Program-made: the position numbers and the translations under genes
Shown: positions 1-6,589 of the stretch, one piece after another
Position numbering within the stretch: position 1 is the stretch's first letter
How the letters are laid out: every line of letters begins with the position of its first letter
NCBI GenBank assembly: GCA_016278415.1
Contig: JADQBV010000251.1
Coordinates: 1-6,589 of the forward strand
Direction of reading: 5' to 3'
From: Halanaerobiales bacterium
Lineage (GTDB): Bacteria > Bacillota_F > Halanaerobiia > Halanaerobiales > DTU029
DNA length: 6,589 bases
The notes under the pieces: model-generated
Databases searched by the model: none
Told to the model about the DNA's origin: nothing
The model's input: the letters and a program-made list of their open reading frames with translations, nothing else

Positions 1-337
1 GATCTTCATTATTACTAACACCAGTCAGCATCACGTGAAAACTTTGATCTCTAGCTACTGATTCAATACCTGTTATGAGTTGCCAAAAAAACGGGTTTTC
101 TTCAAATTCACCTTTTTTTAGATATGGTACAATAACACTAATAAGGCGTGAATTTTGTTTTTTTAAACCCCTAGCAGATAAGCTAGGTTTATAATTTTTT
201 TCACTAATTATTTTAAGCACTTTACTTTTTGTAATTTTTGAAACTCTTCCTTTGTTATTCACCACATTAGATACAGTTGCAATGGAAACACCTGAGATTT
301 CTGCTATGTCTTTGATGGTATATTTGTTTTTTGTCAT
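1..337 (-). CDS. LacI-family transcriptional regulator, N-terminal part (runs off window)
   Basis: Only the first 112 codons are present; the gene continues beyond base 1. The protein opens with MTKNKYTIKDIAEISGVS, followed by IATVSNVVN, the classic LacI/PurR/CcpA helix-turn-helix with its recognition helix. A hinge-like segment (about residues 45-60, including SARGLKK) follows, then the start of the periplasmic-binding-protein-like sensor domain (LISVIVPYL, then FFWQLITGIE). Such proteins bind palindromic operators as dimers and release DNA when a sugar or sugar phosphate binds. The ATG lies only 23 bp after the stop of the secreted glycosidase-like gene, with its own ribosome-binding site, so it is very probably the operon's own regulator, co-transcribed with it. 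The effector is unknown because most of the ligand domain is outside the window. The family call is secure; the local role is inferred from position. Confidence 0.93.
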   Translation of the reverse strand, partial: MTKNKYTIKDIAEISGVSIATVSNVVNNKGRVSKITKSKVLKIISEKNYKPSLSARGLKKQNSRLISVIVPYLKKGEFEENPFFWQLITGIESVARDQSFHVMLTGVSNNED

Positions 338-344
338 TTCTATA

Positions 345-352
345 CACCGCCT
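345..352 (-). promoter_or_regulatory. Ribosome-binding site of the LacI-family gene
   Basis: On the minus strand this reads AGGCGGTG, one mismatch from the ideal AGGAGGTG, and ends 7 bases before the ATG at 337-335. It fixes the start codon of the regulator. It sits in the 23-bp gap after the preceding gene's stop codon, which leaves no room for a separate promoter and supports co-transcription. Confidence 0.75.
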
Positions 353-360
353 AAAAAAAA

Positions 361-3300
361 TTACTGTAAATTTATTTGTAATTTAAAATCATTATTAGCA
401 TCATTTATTTCTTCAATTTTATCTTGATTATCAATACTAGCAGTGATAATATGTTGACCCTCAGTAAGAAGCCAAAATATACTATCTTGCCCGTCATTGG
501 CCTGTAATATTACCCTCTCTCCTGGTGCAATCGAATCCATATGCTTATTAGACCAAAACAAGTTTTGCTCATCTATTTGAAAATCAACCCTATGTACTAC
601 ACCATCAGGAGTAGCCGCAGTACCTTGGTTAATTATTTCTGCAGTAAACTCTAACTTATCACCTTTTTTAGCATTTTTAGGTTCCCATTTAATATCCACA
701 ATTCGTAAATCTGGTTTTTCCTCCTCAATCAACTTACCCTCTCCAAATCTATTAGGATACTGCCAGGCTTGTTCATCAAAAGAATTCCAAATTATCTGTT
801 TATCTCGGTCTCCAGTGTCATTATCATTAACTGCTACATCAAGACCAAATAACAAATTTAGTTCCGGCTCAGCATCCAAAGTATCCCAGGGGAAAGCAGC
901 AAAAATTCTGTAACCCTCTTCTGTATCAATACTCTTCAACTCTACTCCGCTTCTAGCACTGTGTTTACTTTCTTGTGGTCTACCATCATCCCATCCTAAC
1001 ATATACTGATAACTATCACTTAGATAATTATCGCCTTTAGAATTACTCATATCCAGATACAATTCGACAGAATCATTTTGCCAGACAGACCGACCTATAA
1101 TATGTGTTTTTGTATCATCTATTACATCAGCTAGCAAGTAAAGATAATCATCATCCCAGAGCAGACCAAATTTTGCAAATAAATCTTTATCAAACTCAAC
1201 ATTTCCTACCACAGTTTTTTCAATTTCGTGAAATACATAAGTTGCAAAGAATCTTTCTAATTCCTGATCATCCCTTAAATTCTTATCTGTTTTCAAAGCA
1301 TATGCCAGCTTAATGTCAGTACCTAATGGTTTAACCTGTACAGATGCATCCCTTATTTCTGGAATAAGCTTAACAAAATCATTATTACTATTGTCATGTT
1401 CATCTATTTTCTTATATGGATTTACTTTTGCATTTACTACATGCTCTCCCTCTTGAGCTATCCATAGCTTTCCTTCAGATCCTCCTGACATTTCTAGCAT
1501 TACATTAGCGCCTGGAGGAATTACACTTGAATAATTATTTGACCAGAAAGAACTCTCAGATACATTAACATTAAGATTAATATCAAGAGCAACTCCTTCT
1601 GGTGTTGCAATTGTACCCTGATTTTCTATGATAAGCTTAAACATCACTTCATCACCAGCTACTGGTTCTTCTGGAGACCAGTATATATCCTTGATTAGTA
1701 AATCTACTTTAGGATCTTCATCTTCTTCTAAAATAGGATTAGCTAAATTATTTTCTTTTATTATATAATGAGAGACCTCTTGGGATAATAATTCACCTTG
1801 ATACTCAAAAGAAATCTTATCTCCATCTATAAAAGAATCAACGTTTGTAATAAAACTACCGTCATATTGATAGGCGCCAACCTCTACTCCAATCCATTCA
1901 TCAGGTTTCTTTATAAATATAGGGGTATCATTCTTTAATGGCTTGAAAACTTTTATTTCATCTTGTTTCCTAATTTCTATTAAGAAATGTTCACCATTCT
2001 CTAATAAATGATTATTATATGTCCTGAATAGACCAGCAGTTACTGAACCATCATCAGCCATAATCAGTGCTCCTCCTGGAGGAACAATTTGCTTATTTAC
2101 AGAAAATGTTAGTTTATCTCCCCAATTAGTGTATACTTTATAATCTTCAAAAATAGTCAAATAAACATCATTTCCTAAGTGTTGATAATCCCTGATCAAC
2201 TGGTCAGTATAGTTTGAAAGTACACATTTTTGGAAAACCCCAACAAGATCAAGCCAGGGATCTTCAGTATCTAATTTATTGTTTGTATAGAAAGCATGAC
2301 TGAAGTTATAGCCCATTGCTAAGTTCCAACGGAAGATATCCTTATTTTTTGTCCATGTCTCTTCTGCTAAATCATGTTGATATAGTAATACTTTATCCCT
2401 TAAAAGCATACCGCCCATTGGATAGTACTGAGAATATTCTGCTGTATCTGCTCTATATCCCAAAATATCCCAAAGATAATTAGTGCCCATAAAACCAATC
2501 ATATCTTTTGCCAGCATATCTACACCGATTTCAGTCATTAAATTATTCTCCTGATTTAGACGGGCATGTTCCATGATACCTCCAAAATAAGATGTAGCAG
2601 GATCAAATTCATCCATAGCAACTTCACTAAAATCATACATACTAGGCCGTGCACCCCATTGGTCTTCAAGGATACCATCTACTCCTATCTCCTGTATAAA
2701 TTTATTGTGCTCTTTAGCTATTCTATTTTTTACAAAGGGATGATGGAGATTCATTATATACCCATTATTATTATTATAAGTCTCTATAAGATTTAATCCT
2801 CGATTATCAGTTACAGTAATATCGGTAATATCTACATTTTCCGATAAATTACTTAAAGTAGGGCTGTCTGTATCCCACCAGGAAAGATTTACATAAGGCA
2901 TAACTAGGTTACCCTGTTCTTGAGCATAGTTAACGAAGTTAGCAAAGTCCCTTGTACTACCCAAGTATGTAACAGGGGGAAGAAAATCTGGATAATTATG
3001 ATCATGCCCCCCTTGTTGAAATGCAACAGGGTGTATTAAGCCTGGAACACTAATAGTATCAATTATACTTTTTTTCATATCTGTAAAACTTTGCTTAAGT
3101 ATCTGTACATCAAGCTTATACATTGCTGACTGATAATATTGCTCTCTTTGCTCCCCTAATTTTTCTGCTAAATTAGGAAACTGATCAATTCTGTTATCTT
3201 TTCTATATGCAAGAATGGAAGAGTTATAATCATTTCCCACATGTACTACCACAGTTGGAGATTTCCATTCTGATGTAATCCAAGTCATATAATTACGTGT

Positions 3301-4044
3301 AATCCTGGTATAATCTTGACTAGAAGATGCATGTCGATAACCTATATCAGCTGGCTGTAACTGTTCACCCTGCTGACTATAAAGAGCTATTTTACCCTTG
3401 CTTGAATTTACAGCTAAATAATCAGCAAACATTACCCCTGGATATCTACTGGTATAAGACCGGTCATCTTTAAAAAATGAAGAACTCAATTTTACCCCTG
3501 GTTTCATCGGTATTATTGCATCTTTAATCGCATTTTTTTCTACAAGGATTTCAAAAGGTAAACTGAAATTTTGAATAGCATGACTTCCCTGATTATTTAC
3601 ATCAGCCTTCATCTTGAACCACTGTTCCTCTGAAAAAGAAACAGATACACCTACATCAAGACTTCTGCCCTCACCAGCATTATAATCTAGTCTCAATTCC
3701 TTTTCTTGATGGTTCCATTGATAATTAAAAGACTGCTCATAAAAGCTACTATCTATCCATTGCCCATTCGATAGAAATGCCCACCATAAAATTCCATTGT
3801 TGTTACCAGCAGAAATATTATCTCCAGTAGATTTATCTAGAATATAGAGTATTGTTCCATTTTGCTGATCAAAGGAGACTTCATAAAAACTATTTCCAAC
3901 CTTTATTGCTGTATCTTCTTCAAGGTAATATACATCATCAGCAGCTTGAACTTGCTTAACTGTAAGAAGCGATAATCCCACAATAATAAATAAAAGTAAG
4001 CAGAAAAAGATATGGAAAATCACCTTATGATTCTTAATATCCAT
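361..4044 (-). CDS. Secreted multimodular glycoside hydrolase-like protein (DUF6259-like core, CARDB-CBM9-CARDB tail)
   Basis: A 1227-residue exported protein, probably a glycosidase acting outside the cell. Residues 1-35 form a signal peptide: Lys4 and Lys7, a hydrophobic core around 8-29, and a VQA/A cleavage region near 34-35. I see no lipobox, LPXTG or SLH anchor. About 36-330 looks like a beta-sandwich (YEVSFDQQNGTILYILDK). About 330-640 resembles a TIM barrel with MPYVNLSWWD (D391), VDGILEDQWGARP (D456, E460, D461) and MTEIG (E505), plausible active-site strands. About 640-770 looks like a C-terminal beta domain (NWGDKL, PPGGALI). The order recalls GH36/GH101-like enzymes and DUF6259 proteins; the exact family is uncertain. 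Then follow CARDB (778-894), a CBM9-like domain (896-1106; LLWDDDYLYLLADVIDD, WQNDSVELYLD) and a second CARDB (1111-1227). An in-frame ATG 22 codons upstream is rejected because GGGAGG lies 6 bases before this start and the signal peptide begins here. The gene sits between a GH65 gene and a lacI-type gene. Substrate unknown. Confidence 0.85.
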   Translation of the reverse strand: MDIKNHKVIFHIFFCLLLFIIVGLSLLTVKQVQAADDVYYLEEDTAIKVGNSFYEVSFDQQNGTILYILDKSTGDNISAGNNNGILWWAFLSNGQWIDSSFYEQSFNYQWNHQEKELRLDYNAGEGRSLDVGVSVSFSEEQWFKMKADVNNQGSHAIQNFSLPFEILVEKNAIKDAIIPMKPGVKLSSSFFKDDRSYTSRYPGVMFADYLAVNSSKGKIALYSQQGEQLQPADIGYRHASSSQDYTRITRNYMTWITSEWKSPTVVVHVGNDYNSSILAYRKDNRIDQFPNLAEKLGEQREQYYQSAMYKLDVQILKQSFTDMKKSIIDTISVPGLIHPVAFQQGGHDHNYPDFLPPVTYLGSTRDFANFVNYAQEQGNLVMPYVNLSWWDTDSPTLSNLSENVDITDITVTDNRGLNLIETYNNNNGYIMNLHHPFVKNRIAKEHNKFIQEIGVDGILEDQWGARPSMYDFSEVAMDEFDPATSYFGGIMEHARLNQENNLMTEIGVDMLAKDMIGFMGTNYLWDILGYRADTAEYSQYYPMGGMLLRDKVLLYQHDLAEETWTKNKDIFRWNLAMGYNFSHAFYTNNKLDTEDPWLDLVGVFQKCVLSNYTDQLIRDYQHLGNDVYLTIFEDYKVYTNWGDKLTFSVNKQIVPPGGALIMADDGSVTAGLFRTYNNHLLENGEHFLIEIRKQDEIKVFKPLKNDTPIFIKKPDEWIGVEVGAYQYDGSFITNVDSFIDGDKISFEYQGELLSQEVSHYIIKENNLANPILEEDEDPKVDLLIKDIYWSPEEPVAGDEVMFKLIIENQGTIATPEGVALDINLNVNVSESSFWSNNYSSVIPPGANVMLEMSGGSEGKLWIAQEGEHVVNAKVNPYKKIDEHDNSNNDFVKLIPEIRDASVQVKPLGTDIKLAYALKTDKNLRDDQELERFFATYVFHEIEKTVVGNVEFDKDLFAKFGLLWDDDYLYLLADVIDDTKTHIIGRSVWQNDSVELYLDMSNSKGDNYLSDSYQYMLGWDDGRPQESKHSARSGVELKSIDTEEGYRIFAAFPWDTLDAEPELNLLFGLDVAVNDNDTGDRDKQIIWNSFDEQAWQYPNRFGEGKLIEEEKPDLRIVDIKWEPKNAKKGDKLEFTAEIINQGTAATPDGVVHRVDFQIDEQNLFWSNKHMDSIAPGERVILQANDGQDSIFWLLTEGQHIITASIDNQDKIEEINDANNDFKLQINLQ
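364..714 (-). repeat. CARDB module, second copy (residues 1111-1227)
   Basis: This segment encodes the C-terminal Ig-like CARDB domain of the secreted protein. It repeats the module at 1363-1713 in the same order: PDL..VDIKW, NQGTAATPDGV, FWSN, PGERV, EGQHI..A, and KIEEINDANNDF. The similarity is clear in protein but the copies have diverged, so this is an old internal duplication. CARDB domains are usually spacer or adhesion-like modules in extracellular bacterial proteins. Confidence 0.8.
727..1359 (-). other. CBM9-like carbohydrate-binding module (residues 896-1106)
   Basis: This part of the secreted protein has the hallmarks of the CBM9/DOMON-like beta-sandwich: a strand ending LLWDDDYLYLLADVIDD, the WQNDSVELYLD strand, a YRIFAAFPWDTL strand, and a closing W.YPNRFGEGKL segment. 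In family 9 modules this fold binds sugars or glycan chain ends. It lies exactly between the two CARDB copies, suggesting a binding head held on spacers. The ligand cannot be told from the sequence. Confidence 0.75.
1363..1713 (-). repeat. CARDB module, first copy (residues 778-894)
   Basis: This is the first of two related Ig-like CARDB domains, directly after the acidic linker ILEEDED that ends the glycosidase-like core. Positions shared with the second copy include VDL..KDI.W, NQGTIATPEGV, FWSN, PPGANV, EGEHVV.A and KIDEHDNSNNDF. It probably acts as a rigid spacer between catalytic core and CBM9-like module. Confidence 0.8.
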
Positions 4045-4050
4045 TTTTAT

Positions 4051-4056
4051 CCTCCC
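4051..4056 (-). promoter_or_regulatory. Ribosome-binding site of the secreted glycosidase-like gene
   Basis: On the minus strand this reads GGGAGG, 6 bases before the ATG at 4044-4042. It decides the start: the reading frame stays open upstream to an ATG at 4110, but that start would put 22 residues ahead of the signal peptide and would place this site inside the coding region. The 72-bp gap that holds it (4045-4116) shows no convincing terminator, so readthrough from the GH65 gene is likely. Confidence 0.85.
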
Positions 4057-4116
4057 TTTTATTCTATAATTATTCCAGATTTGAGCGTATAACATACCAA
4101 ATAAACACATAAATCC

Positions 4117-6321
4117 TTAAATATCAATAGTAAGCTTTTTTTCAGATTTAACAATCAACTGATTACCACTTATCTCAACAGCAATTGTTTTCCCTTTAAT
4201 CTGAATATTGAATTTTAATTTTTCCCAATTTTCTGGTAAGGATGGTTCAAACTTTAGTTTATTATCTAGATAATTAAGACCTGCAAAACCAAAGATTGCT
4301 GCTAACCATGCCCCTCCATTAGAAGCAAGATGAGTACCGCCAATAAATAAATCACCAACATACTGTTTATACTCACCTGTCAAATCAATAGTAGCTGTTT
4401 TCATAAAATATTTATAAGCCCACTCTGTTTTACCAATATCAGCAGCTAGCATTGCATAAACACAGGAACTTAGACTAGACCCATGTTCAGTTCTAGGTTC
4501 ATAATATTCCCAATTTACTTTTTTTATTTCACTAGAGTATCTATTTTTAAATATATTTAACATAAGTACAGTATCTGCCTGTTTAAGTATCTGAGTAGTT
4601 GTTGCTAAACCATTAGGTCCACCAAGGTACTCGTTTTCCTTAATAACTCTTCCTTTTAATTCTTGGAGATCAATATCTTCAAGCTTAAAATACCCATCAA
4701 ATTGTTCAATCAGATTACTACTTTCTTCAGGACCAGGTATATATATTTTTTGATACATATCCCGTATATTATTTAAATCATCATAATAGCCTAAGCTATC
4801 AATTAATTGATCGTATTTATCTTCATCTTCATTCTTAAATATATCCAACACTTTTAAGGCAAGCCCTAAAGTGTATTTAACCATCATATTTGTATAGGCA
4901 TTATTATTTACTCTTTCATGATATTCATCAGAGCCAGTTACATCTAAAATCTCATAACGAGACTTCTCCTTATCGTAGTAAGAATAAGAATAATAAAAAC
5001 GAGCAGATTCAAGAATTACCTCTGCCCCTCCTTCGAAAAGGATACTTTTATCTCCCGTCACCTGATAATAATGCCATATTCCGTATACCACATCAGCACT
5101 TATGTGAATTTGTTTATCACGAAAATATGTCCGAAGAGGTCTCCCTGTAAAAACATCATTAATATTAAAATGTGTACATGCATCCTGCCCTTTTTCCTGA
5201 CTTTCCCATGCATAAAAAGCCCCTCTAAATCCGTATTCTTTGGCTTTATCTCTAGCACCACTTAAAGTATTGATTCGATATTTAATTATATTCCTGGCAA
5301 TTTGAGGTTGAGTATATATAAAAAATGGCAACATATATAATTCTGTATCCCAGAATATAGCCCCTTTATAAACTTGTGAAGATAACCCTCTAGCAGGAAT
5401 TGATAGAGCTGTATGTGTAGGAGCAGCTGCTAACAATTGATAGATACTATATCTTAAAGCAAACTGAGCTTCAGAGTCACCTTCAATTTCTATATCTGAA
5501 TTCTTCCACCTATTATCCCATATTCCTTGATGAGCTTGATATAAACGCTGATAACCATTATCATAGGCTCCTTTTACAGAATTAATAGACTCTTTCATTG
5601 GTTCTCTAAAATCGTCATTATCTGTATAAATAGAAAGAAACTTATTAAAGTTATACTCCACTCCTGCTTCAACATCTATTTTTATTACCCGTATAATTTT
5701 TCTTTCTGACTCTTCTATCTCTACAGTACCATAAGAAATATCCAAAGCATCTGCAATAAAAATATCTTTATTTAATTGATTAGTAACTGCCTTTAATAGT
5801 AGAATGTTATCTTTAATCGATGTTGTAATACCCCCCAAATGTGGACCATTTATATCCCAAACATCTCCATCTATACCTGTCTCAATCCTAATTTTGCAAT
5901 TTTTACTAGTCTTCAGAGAATATTTCATAACCATAAGATGAATGTCATCAGCTGAAAGAAATCTTTCTGAATTTATTTTTATATTATTATTATTACTTTT
6001 AAAAGAAGTACTTCTCCTATGTAGGGCTTTTTTTATATTTAGGATTTGTGAATGTTCATCTATTTCACTATCAAATACAGTTATGGGTTTATCATCACAA
6101 TATATCTTGACATAGAAACCATTAGGGGCATTTACTGGTTCTCTCCATTTATCATCTACCTGGTCATAAAGACCAGCCATAATACAGGCAGTATACTGCT
6201 CTTTTGTATATTCCTCTAGTGTTCCTCTATATCCCATATAGCCATTTGAAAGTAAAAACTTATTACCATTTAATTCTATATCATTTTTATTAAATTCATC
6301 TTTCTTGAGAATCCATGACAT
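4117..6321 (-). CDS. GH65 family enzyme, probable intracellular alpha-glucoside (disaccharide) phosphorylase
   Basis: A 734-residue cytosolic enzyme with no signal peptide, close to the usual GH65 length of about 750. Family members split alpha-linked glucosides with phosphate, inverting to beta-glucose 1-phosphate. The N-terminal beta-sandwich (about 8-265) opens with LLSNGYMGYRGTLEE; the (alpha/alpha)6 barrel (about 290-660) carries FWDTE (W324-E327), YAWES (W372-E373), DKQIHISADV, GSDEYHERVNNNAYTN with general acid E466, LKQADTVLML (K580, Q581) and the phosphate-loop motif EHGSSLS (H613-S616). A small beta domain ends the protein. Keeping the HGSS loop favours a phosphorylase over a hydrolase. 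Several motifs depart from classic maltose, trehalose and kojibiose phosphorylases: GSDE for GPDE, YAWES for YPWES, GAIFWDTE for GHVFWDTE, and an unusual 380-405 loop, so I assign no substrate or symbol. The ATG at 6321 is chosen over the GTG at 6333, which lies inside the ribosome-binding site. Cotranscription with its neighbours is likely. Confidence 0.93.
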   Translation of the reverse strand: MSWILKKDEFNKNDIELNGNKFLLSNGYMGYRGTLEEYTKEQYTACIMAGLYDQVDDKWREPVNAPNGFYVKIYCDDKPITVFDSEIDEHSQILNIKKALHRRSTSFKSNNNNIKINSERFLSADDIHLMVMKYSLKTSKNCKIRIETGIDGDVWDINGPHLGGITTSIKDNILLLKAVTNQLNKDIFIADALDISYGTVEIEESERKIIRVIKIDVEAGVEYNFNKFLSIYTDNDDFREPMKESINSVKGAYDNGYQRLYQAHQGIWDNRWKNSDIEIEGDSEAQFALRYSIYQLLAAAPTHTALSIPARGLSSQVYKGAIFWDTELYMLPFFIYTQPQIARNIIKYRINTLSGARDKAKEYGFRGAFYAWESQEKGQDACTHFNINDVFTGRPLRTYFRDKQIHISADVVYGIWHYYQVTGDKSILFEGGAEVILESARFYYSYSYYDKEKSRYEILDVTGSDEYHERVNNNAYTNMMVKYTLGLALKVLDIFKNEDEDKYDQLIDSLGYYDDLNNIRDMYQKIYIPGPEESSNLIEQFDGYFKLEDIDLQELKGRVIKENEYLGGPNGLATTTQILKQADTVLMLNIFKNRYSSEIKKVNWEYYEPRTEHGSSLSSCVYAMLAADIGKTEWAYKYFMKTATIDLTGEYKQYVGDLFIGGTHLASNGGAWLAAIFGFAGLNYLDNKLKFEPSLPENWEKLKFNIQIKGKTIAVEISGNQLIVKSEKKLTIDI

Positions 6322-6327
6322 AATAAG

Positions 6328-6335
6328 CACCACCT
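6328..6335 (-). promoter_or_regulatory. Ribosome-binding site of the GH65 gene
   Basis: On the minus strand this reads AGGTGGTG, one mismatch from AGGAGGTG, 6 bases before the ATG at 6321-6319. The two in-frame GTG codons further upstream (6333 and 6330) fall inside it, so they are unlikely starts, and the protein begins MSWILKKDEF. Confidence 0.8.
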
Positions 6336-6367
6336 ATGATATATAACTTCTATATAGACTAATAATT

Positions 6368-6384
6368 CATAATCAGTGATTCTG
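6368..6384. promoter_or_regulatory. Imperfect 17-bp palindrome, possible operator
   Basis: CATAATCAGTGATTCTG pairs at 7 of 8 positions around a central G, with a perfect AATCA-G-TGATT core. It lies in the 107-bp gap before the GH65 gene (6322-6428), next to a TTTACA hexamer (minus strand, 6391-6386) that could serve as a -35 box; no good -10 box stands at the right distance. It lacks the central CG of many LacI/CcpA operators. In AT-rich DNA such a match can arise by chance, so this is only a candidate. Confidence 0.2.
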
Positions 6385-6428
6385 TTGTAAAAACTTGTAT
6401 TGAATAATAAATTTTCTTTTTAAATTTT

Positions 6429-6589
6429 TTAATTAATATTGGAGATTTCAATTCCTGTATCAGTAACTTTATATACCTCTCCATTAAACTTAATATCCAG
6501 CATACCGCCTTGAATAATTTTAAAAAATGAATTATCTTTATTAACTCTGATCTCTAATATAGAATTAAGATAGTTTATTTTAAAACTAT
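6429..6589 (-). CDS. C-terminal end of an upstream gene, probably a second GH65 enzyme (partial)
   Basis: The frame is open from the window edge to the TAA at 6431-6429 and gives the last 52 residues of a protein that begins outside. The sequence SFKINYLNSILEIRVNKD, then IIQGGMLDIKFNGEVYKV, resembles the small C-terminal beta domain of GH65 enzymes, whose pattern is roughly 'I.Y....L.I.V.......I..G..L.I..NG....V'. If correct, two GH65 genes lie in tandem, both read on the minus strand and 107 bp apart. No stem-and-U-run terminator is visible after the stop, so the two are probably on one transcript. The match is by pattern over a short stretch with no catalytic residue, so the family is likely but not certain; the coding call itself is firmer. 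Confidence 0.65.
   Translation of the reverse strand, partial: SFKINYLNSILEIRVNKDNSFFKIIQGGMLDIKFNGEVYKVTDTGIEISNIN

Noticed and set aside
353..360. Run of eight T on the minus strand right after the secreted gene's stop, considered as a terminator
   Set aside because: No GC-rich stem precedes it, and the regulator's ribosome-binding site follows immediately.
1104..1313. Plus-strand open frame of 69 codons
   Set aside because: It lies antisense inside the CBM9-like coding region, has low-complexity composition and shows no recognisable domain; a shadow of the real gene.
2566..2796. Plus-strand open frame of 76 codons with a hydrophobic, Ile/Tyr-rich end
   Set aside because: Antisense to the catalytic core of the secreted protein; the Ile-rich stretch is the reverse complement of AAT (Asn) codons, not a real membrane segment.
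4045..4110. A 22-codon upstream extension of the secreted protein
   Set aside because: It would bury the GGGAGG ribosome-binding site and put residues before a well-formed signal peptide.
4890..5265. Two overlapping plus-strand open frames of 86 and 64 codons
   Set aside because: Both are antisense to the most conserved GH65 motifs, whose conservation explains the sequence; neither resembles a known protein.
5981..5997. ATT-triplet run, with a similar one at 2764-2776, considered as a microsatellite
   Set aside because: They encode short Asn runs in the two enzymes and are too short to claim phase variation.
1..6589. Search for CRISPR arrays, tRNA/rRNA genes, riboswitches, insertion sequences and attachment sites
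   Set aside because: No regularly spaced direct repeats, transposase motifs, terminal inverted repeats or structured RNA genes were seen; nearly all the window is protein-coding.

Overview
This AT-rich window looks like part of a carbohydrate-utilisation operon from a low-GC, saccharolytic Firmicute. The A/T-rich codon use, the strong AGGAGGTG-like ribosome-binding sites, the Gram-positive-style signal peptide and the CARDB/CBM9 modules support this. An anaerobic clostridial or Halanaerobiales-type host would fit, but nothing in the window fixes the taxon. Every gene I can support lies on the minus strand, so transcription runs from high to low coordinates.

Layout in transcription order: (1) 6589-6429, the last 52 codons of a gene whose end resembles the C-terminal domain of GH65 phosphorylases. 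(2) A 107-bp gap with no obvious terminator, holding one weak palindrome. (3) 6321-4117, a complete 734-residue GH65 enzyme without a signal peptide, keeping the general acid Glu (E466) and the HGSS phosphate-loop motif; it is probably an intracellular alpha-glucoside phosphorylase of a subgroup diverged from the classic maltose, trehalose and kojibiose enzymes. (4) A 72-bp gap with a strong ribosome-binding site. (5) 4044-361, a large secreted protein of 1227 residues: signal peptide, an unclassified TIM-barrel glycosidase-like core (resembling DUF6259-type proteins), then CARDB, CBM9-like and CARDB modules. (6) A 23-bp gap. (7) 337-1, the N-terminal 112 codons of a LacI-family repressor that runs off the window.

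Inferred working model: the secreted multimodular protein attacks or binds an extracellular alpha-linked glycan or oligosaccharide. Released di- or oligosaccharides are imported by a transporter that is not in the window. Cytosolic GH65 enzymes, apparently two in tandem, then split them with phosphate to give beta-glucose 1-phosphate plus a sugar. The LacI-type protein, last in the visible part, probably represses the operon until the cognate sugar appears. The main novelty is the secreted protein, whose catalytic family and substrate I cannot name, coupled to a GH65 enzyme of unassigned specificity.
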